Shown here piece by piece: positions 30,764-30,778 of a DNA stretch of 30,778 nucleotides. Source of the stretch: SW-6-46-9 sp964452185 (lineage in GTDB: Bacteria; Patescibacteriota; Minisyncoccia; Phycocordibacterales; SW-6-46-9); NCBI GenBank assembly GCA_964452185.1, contig CAYVKO010000008.1, forward strand, positions 1 to 30,778. Reading direction: 5' to 3'. The translations under genes and the position numbers were made by a program. The notes beneath the pieces are model-generated. The model saw only the letters and a list, made by a program, of their open reading frames with translations. It made no database searches and was not told the origin of the DNA. How positions within the stretch are numbered: the first letter of the stretch is position 1; every line of letters begins with the position of its first letter.

Positions 30764-30778
30764 ATGGAAGAAAAGGAC
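30764..30778 (+). CDS. Possible start of the next gene (3'-partial)
   Basis: ATG followed by four codons (MEEKD) runs off the window edge after an AT-rich spacer. Too short to identify. Confidence 0.3.

Overview
The window reads as a chromosomal scaffold piece from a Candidate Phyla Radiation (Patescibacteria, probably Parcubacteria-like) bacterium. This is inferred from gene content and layout: tightly packed short operons, mostly genes without a recognisable Shine-Dalgarno sequence, an oligopeptide-binding-like protein with an uncleaved membrane anchor beside secG, a lemA / DUF2207 / DUF2207 / htpX cluster, a cobalamin-dependent (class II) ribonucleotide reductase, and tRNA genes without an encoded CCA. 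TGA is used as a stop codon, so the recoded UGA=Gly lineages are unlikely.

Layout. Bases 1-5358 hold the 3' part of a giant secreted or surface protein: seven bacterial Ig-like repeats with two PKD domains between them, then a G8 domain and a right-handed beta-helix region that strongly resembles animal CEMIP/TMEM2. From 5409 to 10523 the minus strand carries secG, an anchored family 5 solute-binding protein, RNase J and an MFS transporter; terminators follow the binding protein and RNase J. A divergent promoter region leads to groES-groEL (10637-12834). Next come a small membrane protein, and a lemA-DUF2207-DUF2207-htpX membrane quality-control cluster (13409-18368). A non-coding stretch (18369-18818) looks like a structured RNA with its own promoter and terminator. 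After it come a small minus-strand membrane protein, tRNA-Ser(GCT), a small protein-kinase-like gene, a short hypothetical gene and an aldo/keto reductase. A second structured RNA lies on the minus strand (21645-22127), followed by a DUF192 protein and the class II ribonucleotide reductase. The RNase P RNA (minus strand, 25249-25660) shares a terminator with the reductase. The right end holds murJ-lepA, an FtsB/DivIC-like protein, a glutaredoxin and tRNA-Arg(CCT). lepA contains a 100-N scaffold gap that is an artefact: 55 identical bases flank it on both sides.

Most interesting observation. Each of the two tRNA genes is followed by a roughly 200-base structured element built to the same plan. 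In both, the first arm is antisense to the last 19-21 bases of that particular tRNA, with a 9-bp hairpin inserted at the same point. A shared central stem follows, and each element ends in a full or partial copy of the tRNA 3' end. The antisense segments differ between the two elements exactly as the two tRNAs differ. I know no named family with this layout. It could be an RNA switch acting on tRNA maturation, or a small mobile element that targets tRNA 3' ends.

Limits: everything here comes from reading the sequence. No homology, covariance-model or folding software was run, and promoters, terminators and RNAs are judged by eye.
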